Shown here piece by piece: positions 1-6,944 of a stretch of DNA of 21,355 nucleotides (position 1 is the stretch's first letter; every line of letters begins with the position of its first letter). A program made the translations under genes and the position numbers. Under the pieces are notes generated by a model that ran no database searches, had not been told where the DNA came from, and was given only the letters and a program-made list of their open reading frames with translations. Source of the DNA: Microcaldota archaeon (GTDB lineage Archaea; Micrarchaeota; Micrarchaeia; Anstonellales; Bilamarchaeaceae); NCBI GenBank assembly GCA_018813445.1, contig JAHJBR010000178.1:1-21355 (forward strand), written 5' to 3'.

Positions 1-242
1 AAATATAAGAGAGGGAGTTTGTTATCATATATGTCTTTATAGACTGTATCCCCAGCAAGCATTCTGCTAGTTACTAATAGATAATGGCCTTCGTCATGTT
101 CTAATGGTGAACAATTTAAGTCTTGAAAAAGATATGGGGAAAATGCAATTATAAAAAGTAAGAATAAAAAAATTGCATGATTTTTAATGAAATCAATAGC
201 GTTTCTTAAACCAAGCATTTCAAATAATTTGGAATAATTCAT
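1..242 (-). CDS. GT39/ArnT-like membrane glycosyltransferase, N-terminal part (runs off window)
   Basis: An open frame starts at ATG (242-240) and stays open to the window edge, giving 80 residues. After about 20 polar residues comes one hydrophobic segment (about residues 24-40), then a short stretch containing DEGHYLLVTSRML, Gly-Asp-Thr-Val-Tyr, Asp and finally KLPLLY. This order (acidic DE just after TM1, then G-x-x-x-Y-x-D and K-x-P-L) is the first-loop signature of the GT39/PMT/ArnT superfamily, which transfers sugars from polyprenyl phosphate donors at the outer membrane face. The start lies 20 bases after the aIF2-gamma stop, so it may be co-transcribed with it; no clear SD is visible. 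Only the N-terminus is seen, so the substrate cannot be named. Confidence 0.6.
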   Translation of the reverse strand, partial: MNYSKLFEMLGLRNAIDFIKNHAIFLFLLFIIAFSPYLFQDLNCSPLEHDEGHYLLVTSRMLAGDTVYKDIYDNKLPLLY

Positions 243-262
243 AATTAAACCATTAAACTTTT

Positions 263-1450
263 TCAAGTAACTATTCCCCAACCACTTAATCTCCATCTTT
301 GGCCTATCCTTCTAGAAAGTGCTGCCTTGCTTCCTTTGTCTATACAAATTGGACGCTTTAATTTTATGGTTGCAATTCCTTTGGAAAGATTTGATATTAC
401 ACCTACAGAGGTTGCAGTTTGAACGCTTACTACTATTGCTTCTGCCATTTTCAATGGAGGATTATCAATATCTGTTCTTGCAAGAAGATTGTATTTTATG
501 CTAACTGTGTTTGATGTTTCAGGGAGCTCCCCTGATAGACCAATTACAGAGCCAACTAATACATCTGATTTTGTGAGTGAGGGGTCCAGAGTGGTGCCTA
601 TTGCGATTAAACCGCCAGGTGTTGCTTCTTTCAATTCTTCTCCTTCTGAACGAAGGCCGGATATTTTGAATTTAAGAGGTTCAGGTGGACTGCCTTCTTT
701 TTTCTGTATTCCTGGTCTTAGCTCAACTTCAGCGCCATCTTTTAGGACTCCTTGGCTTAATGAACCGCCTAAAACTCCTCCTTTTAGTTTTGGTATTTCA
801 GTCCCTGGCTTATTTATGTCAAATGAACGGGAAATGTAAAGTCTTGGCGAATCTTTCAAATTACGTTCTGGAGTTGGAATTGTTTTTTCTATTGCTGCAA
901 ACAATGCATCAACATTTACATCTTGAGTAGCAATTACTGGAATTATTGGAGCATTTTCAGCAACCGAGCCTTTTAGGAATTCTTTTATTTCATTCATATG
1001 TTCTACTGCTCTTTCTTTGGAAACCAAGTCAAGCTTGGTTTGTACAACTACTACTTTCTTTACTCCGGTTGCATTGAGTATCATAAGGTGCTCAGCTGTT
1101 TGGGGCTGAGGGCATTTTTCATTTGCGGCTATGAGAAAAAGAGCGCCATCAATAATGCTTGATGCGGAAATTGCGGTAGTCATCAGTGTTTCGTGGCCAG
1201 GTGAATCTACAAATGAAATTGTTCTTTTGAATTCTGCTTTTCCCCCACATGTGCATTTTTCAGAATTACCATATGATTTGCATGATTTGCAGAAATAGAT
1301 AGACATGTTTGCATAGCCTAATCTAATTGAGATTCCTCTTTTTAGTTCTTCACTGTGAGTATCAGTCCATTTTCCAGACATTGCCTTGGTTAAGGTTGTT
1401 TTTCCATGGTCAACGTGCCCAAAAAGACCGATATTTATTTCAGCTTGCAA
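263..1450 (-). CDS. eif2g: Translation initiation factor aIF2 subunit gamma
   Basis: This GTPase subunit of aIF2 delivers initiator Met-tRNA to the small ribosomal subunit. The 395 residues show G1 GHVDHGKTT (11-19), the switch-1 stretch KRGISIRLGYA (38-48), a zinc-knuckle with Cys55, Cys58, Cys67 and Cys69, G3 DSPGHE (83-88) and G4 TKLD (139-142). Domain II follows, and the C-terminus carries SRRIGQRWRLSGWGI, typical of the family. The start must be TTG (1450-1448): an in-frame stop lies three codons upstream and the next Met is beyond the P-loop. It sits 11 bases behind S6e, a common archaeal pairing. Oddity: G4 has Thr in place of the usual Asn (NKxD), checked in the codon ACC. Length is near the family norm of about 410. 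Confidence 0.96.
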   Translation of the reverse strand: MQAEINIGLFGHVDHGKTTLTKAMSGKWTDTHSEELKRGISIRLGYANMSIYFCKSCKSYGNSEKCTCGGKAEFKRTISFVDSPGHETLMTTAISASSIIDGALFLIAANEKCPQPQTAEHLMILNATGVKKVVVVQTKLDLVSKERAVEHMNEIKEFLKGSVAENAPIIPVIATQDVNVDALFAAIEKTIPTPERNLKDSPRLYISRSFDINKPGTEIPKLKGGVLGGSLSQGVLKDGAEVELRPGIQKKEGSPPEPLKFKISGLRSEGEELKEATPGGLIAIGTTLDPSLTKSDVLVGSVIGLSGELPETSNTVSIKYNLLARTDIDNPPLKMAEAIVVSVQTATSVGVISNLSKGIATIKLKRPICIDKGSKAALSRRIGQRWRLSGWGIVT

Positions 1451-1461
1451 AACAAATCAAC

Positions 1462-1854
1462 TCATTTCTTCTCTTCCTTTTTCTCTTTTGGGAATAGTTC
1501 ATCAAGAGGTGCAGTTCCATGCTCAATAACTTTTAGGTTTATTTGCACCATGTCTGCAGAAACAGTGTTGCCGCGCAAGGTTTTCTTTTTTCTTATTCCT
1601 TTCATTTTTGCACGGAATCCTACTCCTTTGGAAATTATTGAAGAAATTTTTCTAGGCCCACTTATGTCTCTTCTCATTGGAAAACCACTTAGGTCGCTTC
1701 CGCCTCTTAATTCTAGAGAATATCCTGCAGCACCTAATAGGCCACCATCTATCTTTTCTCCTATTTTCTTTCCCACTATTCCTGATTCATGGGATTTATC
1801 CAATTCTACTTGATAGGACTTCCCGGTTTTTGGATCCGAAATAACTGCTTTCAT
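1462..1854 (-). CDS. rps6e: Small ribosomal subunit protein eS6 (S6e)
   Basis: This 130-residue protein of the archaeal 30S subunit begins MKAVISDPKTGKSYQVEL and contains the family stretch GGSDLSGFPMRRD followed by RKKKTLRGNTVSADMVQINLK, with a Lys/Glu-rich tail. A longer frame opens at 1893, but I place the start at ATG 1854-1852: GAGGTG lies about 6 bases upstream, the resulting N-terminus matches other archaeal S6e, and the extra 13 residues look like leader. A TATA-like TTTTAAAATA at 1911-1920 predicts a transcript start near 1890, giving a short leader ahead of the SD. aIF2-gamma follows 11 bases after the stop and is probably co-transcribed. Confidence 0.95.
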   Translation of the reverse strand: MKAVISDPKTGKSYQVELDKSHESGIVGKKIGEKIDGGLLGAAGYSLELRGGSDLSGFPMRRDISGPRKISSIISKGVGFRAKMKGIRKKKTLRGNTVSADMVQINLKVIEHGTAPLDELFPKEKKEEKK

Positions 1855-1910
1855 AGCTACACCTCGTAAGTTTGCTTTTTTAATAATAAGCATAGGATAT
1901 TGAATAAGAA

Positions 1911-1920
1911 TATTTTAAAA
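1911..1920 (-). promoter_or_regulatory. TATA box for S6e-aIF2-gamma operon
   Basis: On the minus strand this reads TTTTAAAATA. It is 57 bases upstream of the chosen S6e ATG, so the transcript start (about 25 bases down) would fall near 1890 with a leader of about 35 bases holding the GAGGTG ribosome site. Confidence 0.5.
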
Positions 1921-1933
1921 GGATTTAGAATAT

Positions 1934-1959
1934 GGAAAAAATAAAGAAAAAAAGAAAAG
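1934..1959 (-). terminator. Poly-T terminator after the 73-residue gene
   Basis: Read on the minus strand, this is a run of about 26 bases that is nearly all T (CTTTTCTTTTTTTCTTTATT and more), beginning 12 bases after the stop of the 1972-2193 gene. T-rich tracts without a stem are the usual archaeal terminators. It separates that gene from the S6e promoter just downstream. Confidence 0.6.
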
Positions 1960-1971
1960 CTTAGAACTTAA

Positions 1972-2193
1972 TTATCTTTTGTAGTTCTTGAGCTTTGCTT
2001 TGTATACGTATCCGTCTTTGCCGACATAGTACATGAAGCCTGCTTCCTTGCTTATTTTCTCAGAGCCTACTTTCTTCTTTTTTCCGCGTTTGTTGTGCTT
2101 CATTGGTACTGCCCAGACATATCCGTCCCTACCTACAAAATAGAGATATCCATCTTCCCTAGAGATTTTTTCGCTTCCTATTTTAGATCCCAT
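1972..2193 (-). CDS. Small tandem-duplicated protein of unknown function
   Basis: This 73-residue basic protein is built of two copies of one unit of about 30 residues. Copy 1 (residues about 5-34) runs IGSEKISREDGYLYFVGRDG then YVWAVPMK; copy 2 (about 42-70) runs VGSEKISKEAGFMYYVGKDG then YVYKAKLK. The copies are joined by HNKRGKKKK. The alternating aromatic/hydrophobic pattern with GKDGYV turns suggests two small beta-hairpins, perhaps one barrel-like fold. I recall similar unnamed proteins in DPANN archaea, but cannot name a family. The start is well supported: GAGGTGTG lies about 6 bases before the ATG. It has its own promoter region and a poly-T terminator, so it is a single-gene unit. 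Its small size, charge and ribosomal-gene neighbours would fit an RNA- or ribosome-associated role; that is a guess. Confidence 0.8.
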   Translation of the reverse strand: MGSKIGSEKISREDGYLYFVGRDGYVWAVPMKHNKRGKKKKVGSEKISKEAGFMYYVGKDGYVYKAKLKNYKR

Positions 2194-2253
2194 ATTTCAC
2201 ACCTCAAAATTTCAATTCCCAAAAATGGGTTTGAACTCATATATCTGAATAAA

Positions 2254-2296
2254 CTTTATAAATCTATCACTGAAAATCGACGGAGTATTTAAATCC
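2254..2296 (-). promoter_or_regulatory. Promoter region of the 73-residue gene (two TATA candidates)
   Basis: Two minus-strand TATA-like boxes are present: GATTTATAAAG (2254-2264) and GGATTTAAATACT (2285-2296). The first predicts a leader of about 40 bases, the second about 70. The stretch 2194-2310 between the two genes holds nothing else I can support. Confidence 0.45.
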
Positions 2297-2310
2297 TTAT
2301 CTCGTAAAGG

Positions 2311-3591
2311 TTATAGAAAATCGTGCAAAGTGCCTGCTTTTTTGGTCTTTTTCTCCTCTTTAACTGGTTTCTCCTCTTTTTTAGGAGATTCCTTTTTCTT
2401 AGGTTTTTCCTTTTTCTCTTTGGGTTTTAGTTTGGATACTGAAACCCCTAAAATGAATGCTGCTTCCTCATCTTCGAACCTGTAAAAATCTCTGGATTCT
2501 GGGTGTTTAGAAAGTATTGAGTATATGATGTCTAGATAGTCCAAAGAGTCTTTCCATTTGCAATGCACTTTTGCACCTATCTTCAGACCTACTGATTTTC
2601 TTAGGGCTCTTTTTGAGATTGATGAACTCATATATCTTAGGTAAGAGGGGAATTGGTAGCGCACAAACTTCATGTATTTGTGAGATTTGGAGAGTGCAAC
2701 TCCTGCTGTAAGTAAATCAGATGAATATCGTAGAAACCCCCAGTATTGTCTTTTTCTTATTCTTCCATCGTATATGTCTGAACGAGATAAATAGTTGTAT
2801 GCAGAGGAAACGTCTTCTTTGGATTCATATTCTATTGGAATATTCTCATCAACCCATAGTTTAAGGAAATCATGATCAATATCACCGAAGCCTGCTTCTC
2901 TTGCTTCCTTGTATTTAAAAGATTTGAATATTCTTTTCATTCTATCAAATATGTCTTTTTTCCTATCGCGCATTCCACTGGTTCCTGTCTGCAAATCATT
3001 TATTGCAGAACGCAAATCCCCGTAGCAGTTTTCAGCAATGGAACTTAGTTTATCTTCTTCTAAATCCATGTTTTCGTTCTTGCATATTCTTTCAAGCACT
3101 TTTTTTACAGATGATTTGGAAATTCTTCTGAAATCAATTATTTGAGCTTCTGAGCGAATTGATGAAAGTTTTTTGTTCCACGCATCTGTTGCGGTTAGAA
3201 TAACCGGGGCTGCAGAAGTCCTTAAGACTGAGAGAATGGCTGATGCTCCTCCACGGTCGTTTGCTTGTGAAGCATCAACATCATCTATTAGAATGAGTTT
3301 GGTTTTTCCTGAAAGAGAAGAAGCAGTTGCTGCGTTTGCAAGGACTTTCTCTACCTGGGCTGTGTTTCTTAAATCACTGGTGTTGGTTTCAACAAGCTCA
3401 AGATCAAATTCATGTTTTAATGCATATGCAATAGTTGTTTTTCCAGTTCCTGTTGGACCTGAAATTAGAATGGGCTTCTGCTTCACCCCGCGCATCCAAT
3501 TTAGAATCCACTGCTTGATTTTGGTTCTTGCGTCTTCGTTGCCTGCAACATCGTCTATTTTTTTAGGAGCGTATTTTTGAGTAAGAAGCAT
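2311..3591 (-). CDS. rfcL: Replication factor C large subunit (clamp loader)
   Basis: This subunit of the RFC complex loads the PCNA clamp onto primed DNA. Of 426 residues, the start MLLTQKYAPKKIDDVAGN is the RFC N-terminal box; Walker A is GPTGTGKTT (45-53), Walker B LILIDDVD (99-106), then NDRGG (111-115) as in large subunits, sensor 1 LTATD (132-136) and sensor 2 GDLR (191-194). A Lys/Glu-rich linker leads to the C-terminal GTLHDFL, a PCNA-interacting (PIP-like) tail typical of archaeal RFC-L. Two catalytic positions differ from the norm: Walker B has DD instead of DE, and sensor 1 has Thr135 instead of Asn. A TATA box 26 bases upstream (3611-3621) predicts a leaderless mRNA. No small RFC subunit gene is in the window. 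Confidence 0.94.
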   Translation of the reverse strand: MLLTQKYAPKKIDDVAGNEDARTKIKQWILNWMRGVKQKPILISGPTGTGKTTIAYALKHEFDLELVETNTSDLRNTAQVEKVLANAATASSLSGKTKLILIDDVDASQANDRGGASAILSVLRTSAAPVILTATDAWNKKLSSIRSEAQIIDFRRISKSSVKKVLERICKNENMDLEEDKLSSIAENCYGDLRSAINDLQTGTSGMRDRKKDIFDRMKRIFKSFKYKEAREAGFGDIDHDFLKLWVDENIPIEYESKEDVSSAYNYLSRSDIYDGRIRKRQYWGFLRYSSDLLTAGVALSKSHKYMKFVRYQFPSYLRYMSSSISKRALRKSVGLKIGAKVHCKWKDSLDYLDIIYSILSKHPESRDFYRFEDEEAAFILGVSVSKLKPKEKKEKPKKKESPKKEEKPVKEEKKTKKAGTLHDFL

Positions 3592-3610
3592 AAATGGGTT
3601 TCTGCAAAGA

Positions 3611-3621
3611 AAAATTATAAA
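3611..3621 (-). promoter_or_regulatory. TATA box for rfcL (leaderless)
   Basis: The minus strand reads TTTATAATTTT, centred about 26 bases before the rfcL ATG. It lies between the XPD stop (3627) and rfcL, so rfcL need not depend on read-through from the helicase gene. Confidence 0.5.
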
Positions 3622-3626
3622 GAGTA

Positions 3627-5468
3627 CTAGTCTTTTAGAAAACCTGAAAGCCTTGCACTTACATCTTCAAAATCAGAAAAAAGGAAATCCTTTTTATTTG
3701 GGAAAAGGTTCTTGTAGGCAGACCAAGCAAATCTCTCATCCAAATAGATTACCGCTGCTTTATCCTCTTCTTTCCTTATTGCACGGCCAGCTGCTTGCAT
3801 AGCCCGCACAACTGCTGGATAGATGTATGCATATTCCCAGCCTTTTCCGAATTTTTTCTGGTAATATTTGATCAATGCTTCAACTTCGATTCCCATTTCC
3901 TCTAAAGCAACCCCCACAATCACTGCTTTTTTTATCTCGCTTTTTGCAAAATCAATCCCTTCGGAAAGCGAACCTCCTTGTACGCCTATTAGCAATCCGC
4001 CTGAATCTGAGAAGTTTTTTGCAAGCAAATGAAGGTCTTTGGGTTTTGTGTTTTCCTTCTGGATGTGTAATGGATTAGAGTTTACGAATGGAAGCACTTT
4101 ATCCAATACACCATATGAAGGAAAGAATACAGCTGTGCCCCCTTTGTATGAAGAATGTATTGAATCAACTAGGTTTGCAATCCTTTTATACTGGTCTTCA
4201 TTGCGGTGAGTGTATTTTGTGGTTACTCCTTTTACTATTAGGTCTAGGCGATTGGAAGAAGGGAATGGAGAGGGATAGCTTTCCATCATTGTTCGTGAAG
4301 GATCAAGGCCAAGAACATCCCTATACATCTCCATTGGATGCAGAGTTGCGCTCATTAAAACAGCAGAATGCGCATTGTTCAGGATAGAGGTAATGGAACT
4401 TGGGTCCATGGAATGGCGGGAAAGGGAAAAGAAGTTCTGCTTTCCTTTCAGGATGCGTACTTCTCCTGGTTTTTCCTTGAACCATGTGCGGACAAATCTT
4501 GAGAATCTGAGCAATGCGCTTTTTCTATTTGTTTTTTCTATGTATGCGATTCCTAGCGATTCAAAATATGCGCATATCTCTTCTGGAGGCATGCTGAAAT
4601 AATTTAAAGGGGAATTGAAGTCTTCTGGGTTTAGTTTTTTTTCTTTTTCTTTTCCTAAAAATTCAGAAGCCCATTCCCTAAAATCATTCTGGAATTCCAT
4701 TTTTCCCCCAAGTTCTTGCATTTCTTTTTCCATTTTAGAGATCATTTTTGTGTTTAGGGAAGAAGAGAGATAATCGCGCACTCTTTTTGGAAGATTATGA
4801 GCTTCATCTAAAATCACTATGCAGTCTTCCAAGCGTTTTTTGGATTTTGCAAAGAATGCTGCGCGAATAGAAGGTTCAAGCACATGGAAATAGTCTGCTA
4901 TAATTAGGTTTGAGGAAGAGGCAATGCGGAGCATAATTTCATAGGGGCAGGCTTCTAGCTTGCTCATTTCCAAAGTGAAATCCCCGTGTTTTTTTATTGG
5001 GCCATAGGATGAAACAACTTTGTGGAAAAAGAGTTCGGCTTTTGCGTTTTCTTCTGGGTTGCCGCCTCTTGCTGCAACGTAGTATGGACATTTCTTGTCT
5101 TTTCTTAATTTTTCACAGGATTGGTAGAACCCATCATGATCTAATTGGGTTAATGCAGGGTGGGCGCACATTGAGATTTTTCCAACTACATCTGCTGCAC
5201 GTATTCCTAGGTTGTATTTTTCCTCAATTCCAAGAATAGTTTCTGCGACTATTTTATGTTGGGATATTTTAGGAGTAAGGAAAAGGATGTCTTTCTGATT
5301 GTTTAACGCATAGGTTATTGCTGCTGCTAAAACTGCATCTGTTTTTCCGGTCCCGCAAGGTGCATGGGCAAGGAAATGATTCTGCTTTTCGATGGCATTG
5401 TAAACATAAGAGATTAGTTTGGCTTGGAAAGCTCTTATCTTAGAATGTCGGAAATAAACTTTAGGCAT
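3627..5468 (-). CDS. XPD/Rad3-family iron-sulfur DNA helicase
   Basis: This is a superfamily 2 5'-3' DNA helicase of the XPD/DinG type, used in DNA repair. From the chosen start it has 613 residues: Walker A APCGTGKT (36-43); four cysteines for the 4Fe-4S cluster at 101, 118, 127 and 174; the DEAH box at 221-224 (ILDEAHN); motif III MSATL; then GSLSEGIDF and the motif VI arginine-finger block QAAGRAIR near the C-terminus. The frame is open to 5588, but I start at ATG 5468-5466 (MPKVYFRHSK), because helicase homology begins there and the 40 upstream residues look like translated leader. The gene is divergent from the repeat protein across 84 A+T-rich bases. The family is certain; whether this is true XPD or a paralogue cannot be settled here. 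Confidence 0.93.
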   Translation of the reverse strand: MPKVYFRHSKIRAFQAKLISYVYNAIEKQNHFLAHAPCGTGKTDAVLAAAITYALNNQKDILFLTPKISQHKIVAETILGIEEKYNLGIRAADVVGKISMCAHPALTQLDHDGFYQSCEKLRKDKKCPYYVAARGGNPEENAKAELFFHKVVSSYGPIKKHGDFTLEMSKLEACPYEIMLRIASSSNLIIADYFHVLEPSIRAAFFAKSKKRLEDCIVILDEAHNLPKRVRDYLSSSLNTKMISKMEKEMQELGGKMEFQNDFREWASEFLGKEKEKKLNPEDFNSPLNYFSMPPEEICAYFESLGIAYIEKTNRKSALLRFSRFVRTWFKEKPGEVRILKGKQNFFSLSRHSMDPSSITSILNNAHSAVLMSATLHPMEMYRDVLGLDPSRTMMESYPSPFPSSNRLDLIVKGVTTKYTHRNEDQYKRIANLVDSIHSSYKGGTAVFFPSYGVLDKVLPFVNSNPLHIQKENTKPKDLHLLAKNFSDSGGLLIGVQGGSLSEGIDFAKSEIKKAVIVGVALEEMGIEVEALIKYYQKKFGKGWEYAYIYPAVVRAMQAAGRAIRKEEDKAAVIYLDERFAWSAYKNLFPNKKDFLFSDFEDVSARLSGFLKD

Positions 5469-5517
5469 ATCTGAATTATGGGAAAAAAGGTTAATAATCG
5501 GTTCTAAGTGAAATACA

Positions 5518-5535
5518 TAATAATATAAAATAAAA
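5518..5535. promoter_or_regulatory. A+T-rich divergent promoter region
   Basis: AATATAAAATAAAA (5522-5535) lies about 25 bases before the plus-strand ATG at 5553, the spacing for a leaderless start. Read on the minus strand the same stretch gives TTTTATATTATTA, about 56 bases before the helicase ATG at 5468, implying a leader of about 30 bases on that side. Confidence 0.4.
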
Positions 5536-5552
5536 CACATATTAATTTGAGT

Positions 5553-6944
5553 ATGAAATCCGAAGTTAGATGCAAGAATGCAAATCAAGAGTTAACTTCT
5601 GGAATTAGGCAAGAGCCATTAGCCGAAGGAATAATTGAAAATTCACCCAAATGGGGATCTAGAACAAAGCGAGTGAATGCAATAAGAAAACTTGTCGAGG
5701 ATTTGAATAAAAAACCAAATGATATAAAAGGCAGTGATTTCAAAAAAGCGAAACTCATGGGCATGCTCCACCATTACTATAATGCATCTCCTTATGAAGC
5801 AGTTAATGATGCGTATCCTGAATTAAATCTAAGGCCATGGCAAATGAAGAAAACCCCCAATGGATTTTGGAAAAAGAAAAAGAACAGAGTTGAAGCAGTG
5901 AAATGGCTTATGGATCTTTTAAAGAAGAAACCAAAGGATTTGGAACTTAAGGATTTCACAGAAAATGGATTTGCAGGATTAATCAAGTATTACAGAGGTT
6001 CTTTATATCTGATAATAAAGGATGTATACCCGAATAGAAAAATGATGCCTTGGGAATTAGGAAAAACTCCGAAGGGCTATTTTGATAAAAAAGAAAACAG
6101 AGTAGCTGCAATAAAATGGCTTGTTGAAAAACTTAAAAAAACCCCGGCTGGACTATTAGCAACTGATTTCCAGGATAATGGATTGGATGGGTTATTAGAG
6201 AAGTACAATGGAATTGTGTATCTGGGTGTACAGGAGGCATACTCAGAAATAAATGTATGGGACATGGATAGGGTTACTGCAAGAACTTTCGATGATGCGA
6301 AAAATCGTAAGAAAGCTTTGAGGGAGTTAGTGAAAAAATTGAAAATAGATCCTAGAGATATAACTGCAAAGATTTTAGCGGATAATGGCCTAAGTGGGAT
6401 AACTAACAAAAAAGGAGTTTATGCTGCGGTTATTGAGGCATTTCCAAAACAAAGAATAAAACCTTGGGTAATGAAGCGCACTCCTGCAGGGTATTTTGAT
6501 TCTGAAGAAAATGTAATAAAGGCAGTAAGATGGGTTGTGAGAAAGCTGAATAAAAAGCCGCAGAGCATCACTGCCAAAGACCTACAAGGACTTCGCTTGG
6601 GCCCATTAATTAAAGATGGAAGTATTTACTACTTGGTTAGGTTAGCCTATCCAAGCAGAGACATAAAGGCTTGGGAAATGGACTCTGTACCTAAAGGATT
6701 TTTCAATAGCAAAACTAATAGGATAACTGCTATAAAATGGCTTGTTGAAAAAACCAAAAAGGAAGCTGTGAATATAACCTATGGAGATTTTCAAAAGCAT
6801 GGGCTCGCTTCGCTTGTTAAAAAGCATGGAGATTCGGTTTACAAAACACTATATGAAGCAGGGCTGATAACCTTTGAAGAAGTGCAGGTAATCAAGGCAC
6901 GAAGGCCCAAGGTTAAAAAATTTAGTCAACAAAAAAAGGAATAG
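5553..6944 (+). CDS. Six-repeat helical protein, unknown function
   Basis: The 463-residue protein has about 33 poorly defined N-terminal residues, then six degenerate repeats with anchor residues (N/K)R at 39-40, 111-112, 182-183, 251-252, NV at 320-321 and NR at 389-390: spacings 71, 71, 69, 69 and 69. Each repeat reads roughly NRxxAIKWLVEKLKKxP, then DIT-x-x-DF, G-L-x-G-L-(I/L), S-x-Y-x-x-(I/V)-x-E-A-Y-P, I-K-P-W-E-M and T-P-x-G-Y-F. Predicted content is about three short helices per repeat, very Lys-rich overall, with no membrane segment and no nuclease motif. The layout recalls homing-endonuclease-associated helical repeats (Pfam HNH_repeat), and the last repeat ends LYEAGL as those do; this link is inference. 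Nucleic-acid binding is plausible. I start at ATG 5553 rather than TTG 5547. The TAG stop directly abuts tRNA-Gly. Confidence 0.85.
   Translation: MKSEVRCKNANQELTSGIRQEPLAEGIIENSPKWGSRTKRVNAIRKLVEDLNKKPNDIKGSDFKKAKLMGMLHHYYNASPYEAVNDAYPELNLRPWQMKKTPNGFWKKKKNRVEAVKWLMDLLKKKPKDLELKDFTENGFAGLIKYYRGSLYLIIKDVYPNRKMMPWELGKTPKGYFDKKENRVAAIKWLVEKLKKTPAGLLATDFQDNGLDGLLEKYNGIVYLGVQEAYSEINVWDMDRVTARTFDDAKNRKKALRELVKKLKIDPRDITAKILADNGLSGITNKKGVYAAVIEAFPKQRIKPWVMKRTPAGYFDSEENVIKAVRWVVRKLNKKPQSITAKDLQGLRLGPLIKDGSIYYLVRLAYPSRDIKAWEMDSVPKGFFNSKTNRITAIKWLVEKTKKEAVNITYGDFQKHGLASLVKKHGDSVYKTLYEAGLITFEEVQVIKARRPKVKKFSQQKKE
5667..6863 (+). repeat. Six ~70-codon protein repeats
   Basis: Coding-level tandem repeats in the 463-residue protein: unit boundaries fall near residues 39, 110, 181, 250, 319 and 388, and the last unit ends near residue 437. 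They are diverged at the DNA level, with no exact tandem copies, so the duplication is old. Conserved pegs in most units are W (KWL), P (KKP), DF, GL, Y-P, W-E/V-M and G-Y/F-F. Confidence 0.75.
6912..6924 (+). promoter_or_regulatory. Candidate internal TATA box for tRNA-Gly
   Basis: TTAAAAAATTTA lies inside the last codons of the repeat-protein gene and is centred about 26 bases before the tRNA 5' end, the usual archaeal tRNA promoter spacing. The Lys codons there also make such a run likely by chance. Confidence 0.35.

Noticed and set aside
1406..1813. 135-codon plus-strand frame opposite S6e
   Set aside because: Antisense to a certain ribosomal protein gene; composition is that of reverse-complemented Lys/Glu codons.
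3173..3580. 135-codon plus-strand frame opposite rfcL
   Set aside because: Shadow of the conserved AAA+ region; no promoter or ribosome site and no recognisable domain.
5469..5588. N-terminal extension of the XPD helicase (40 residues)
   Set aside because: It has no helicase similarity, would overlap the divergent promoter and the repeat-protein start, and a better ATG lies at 5468.
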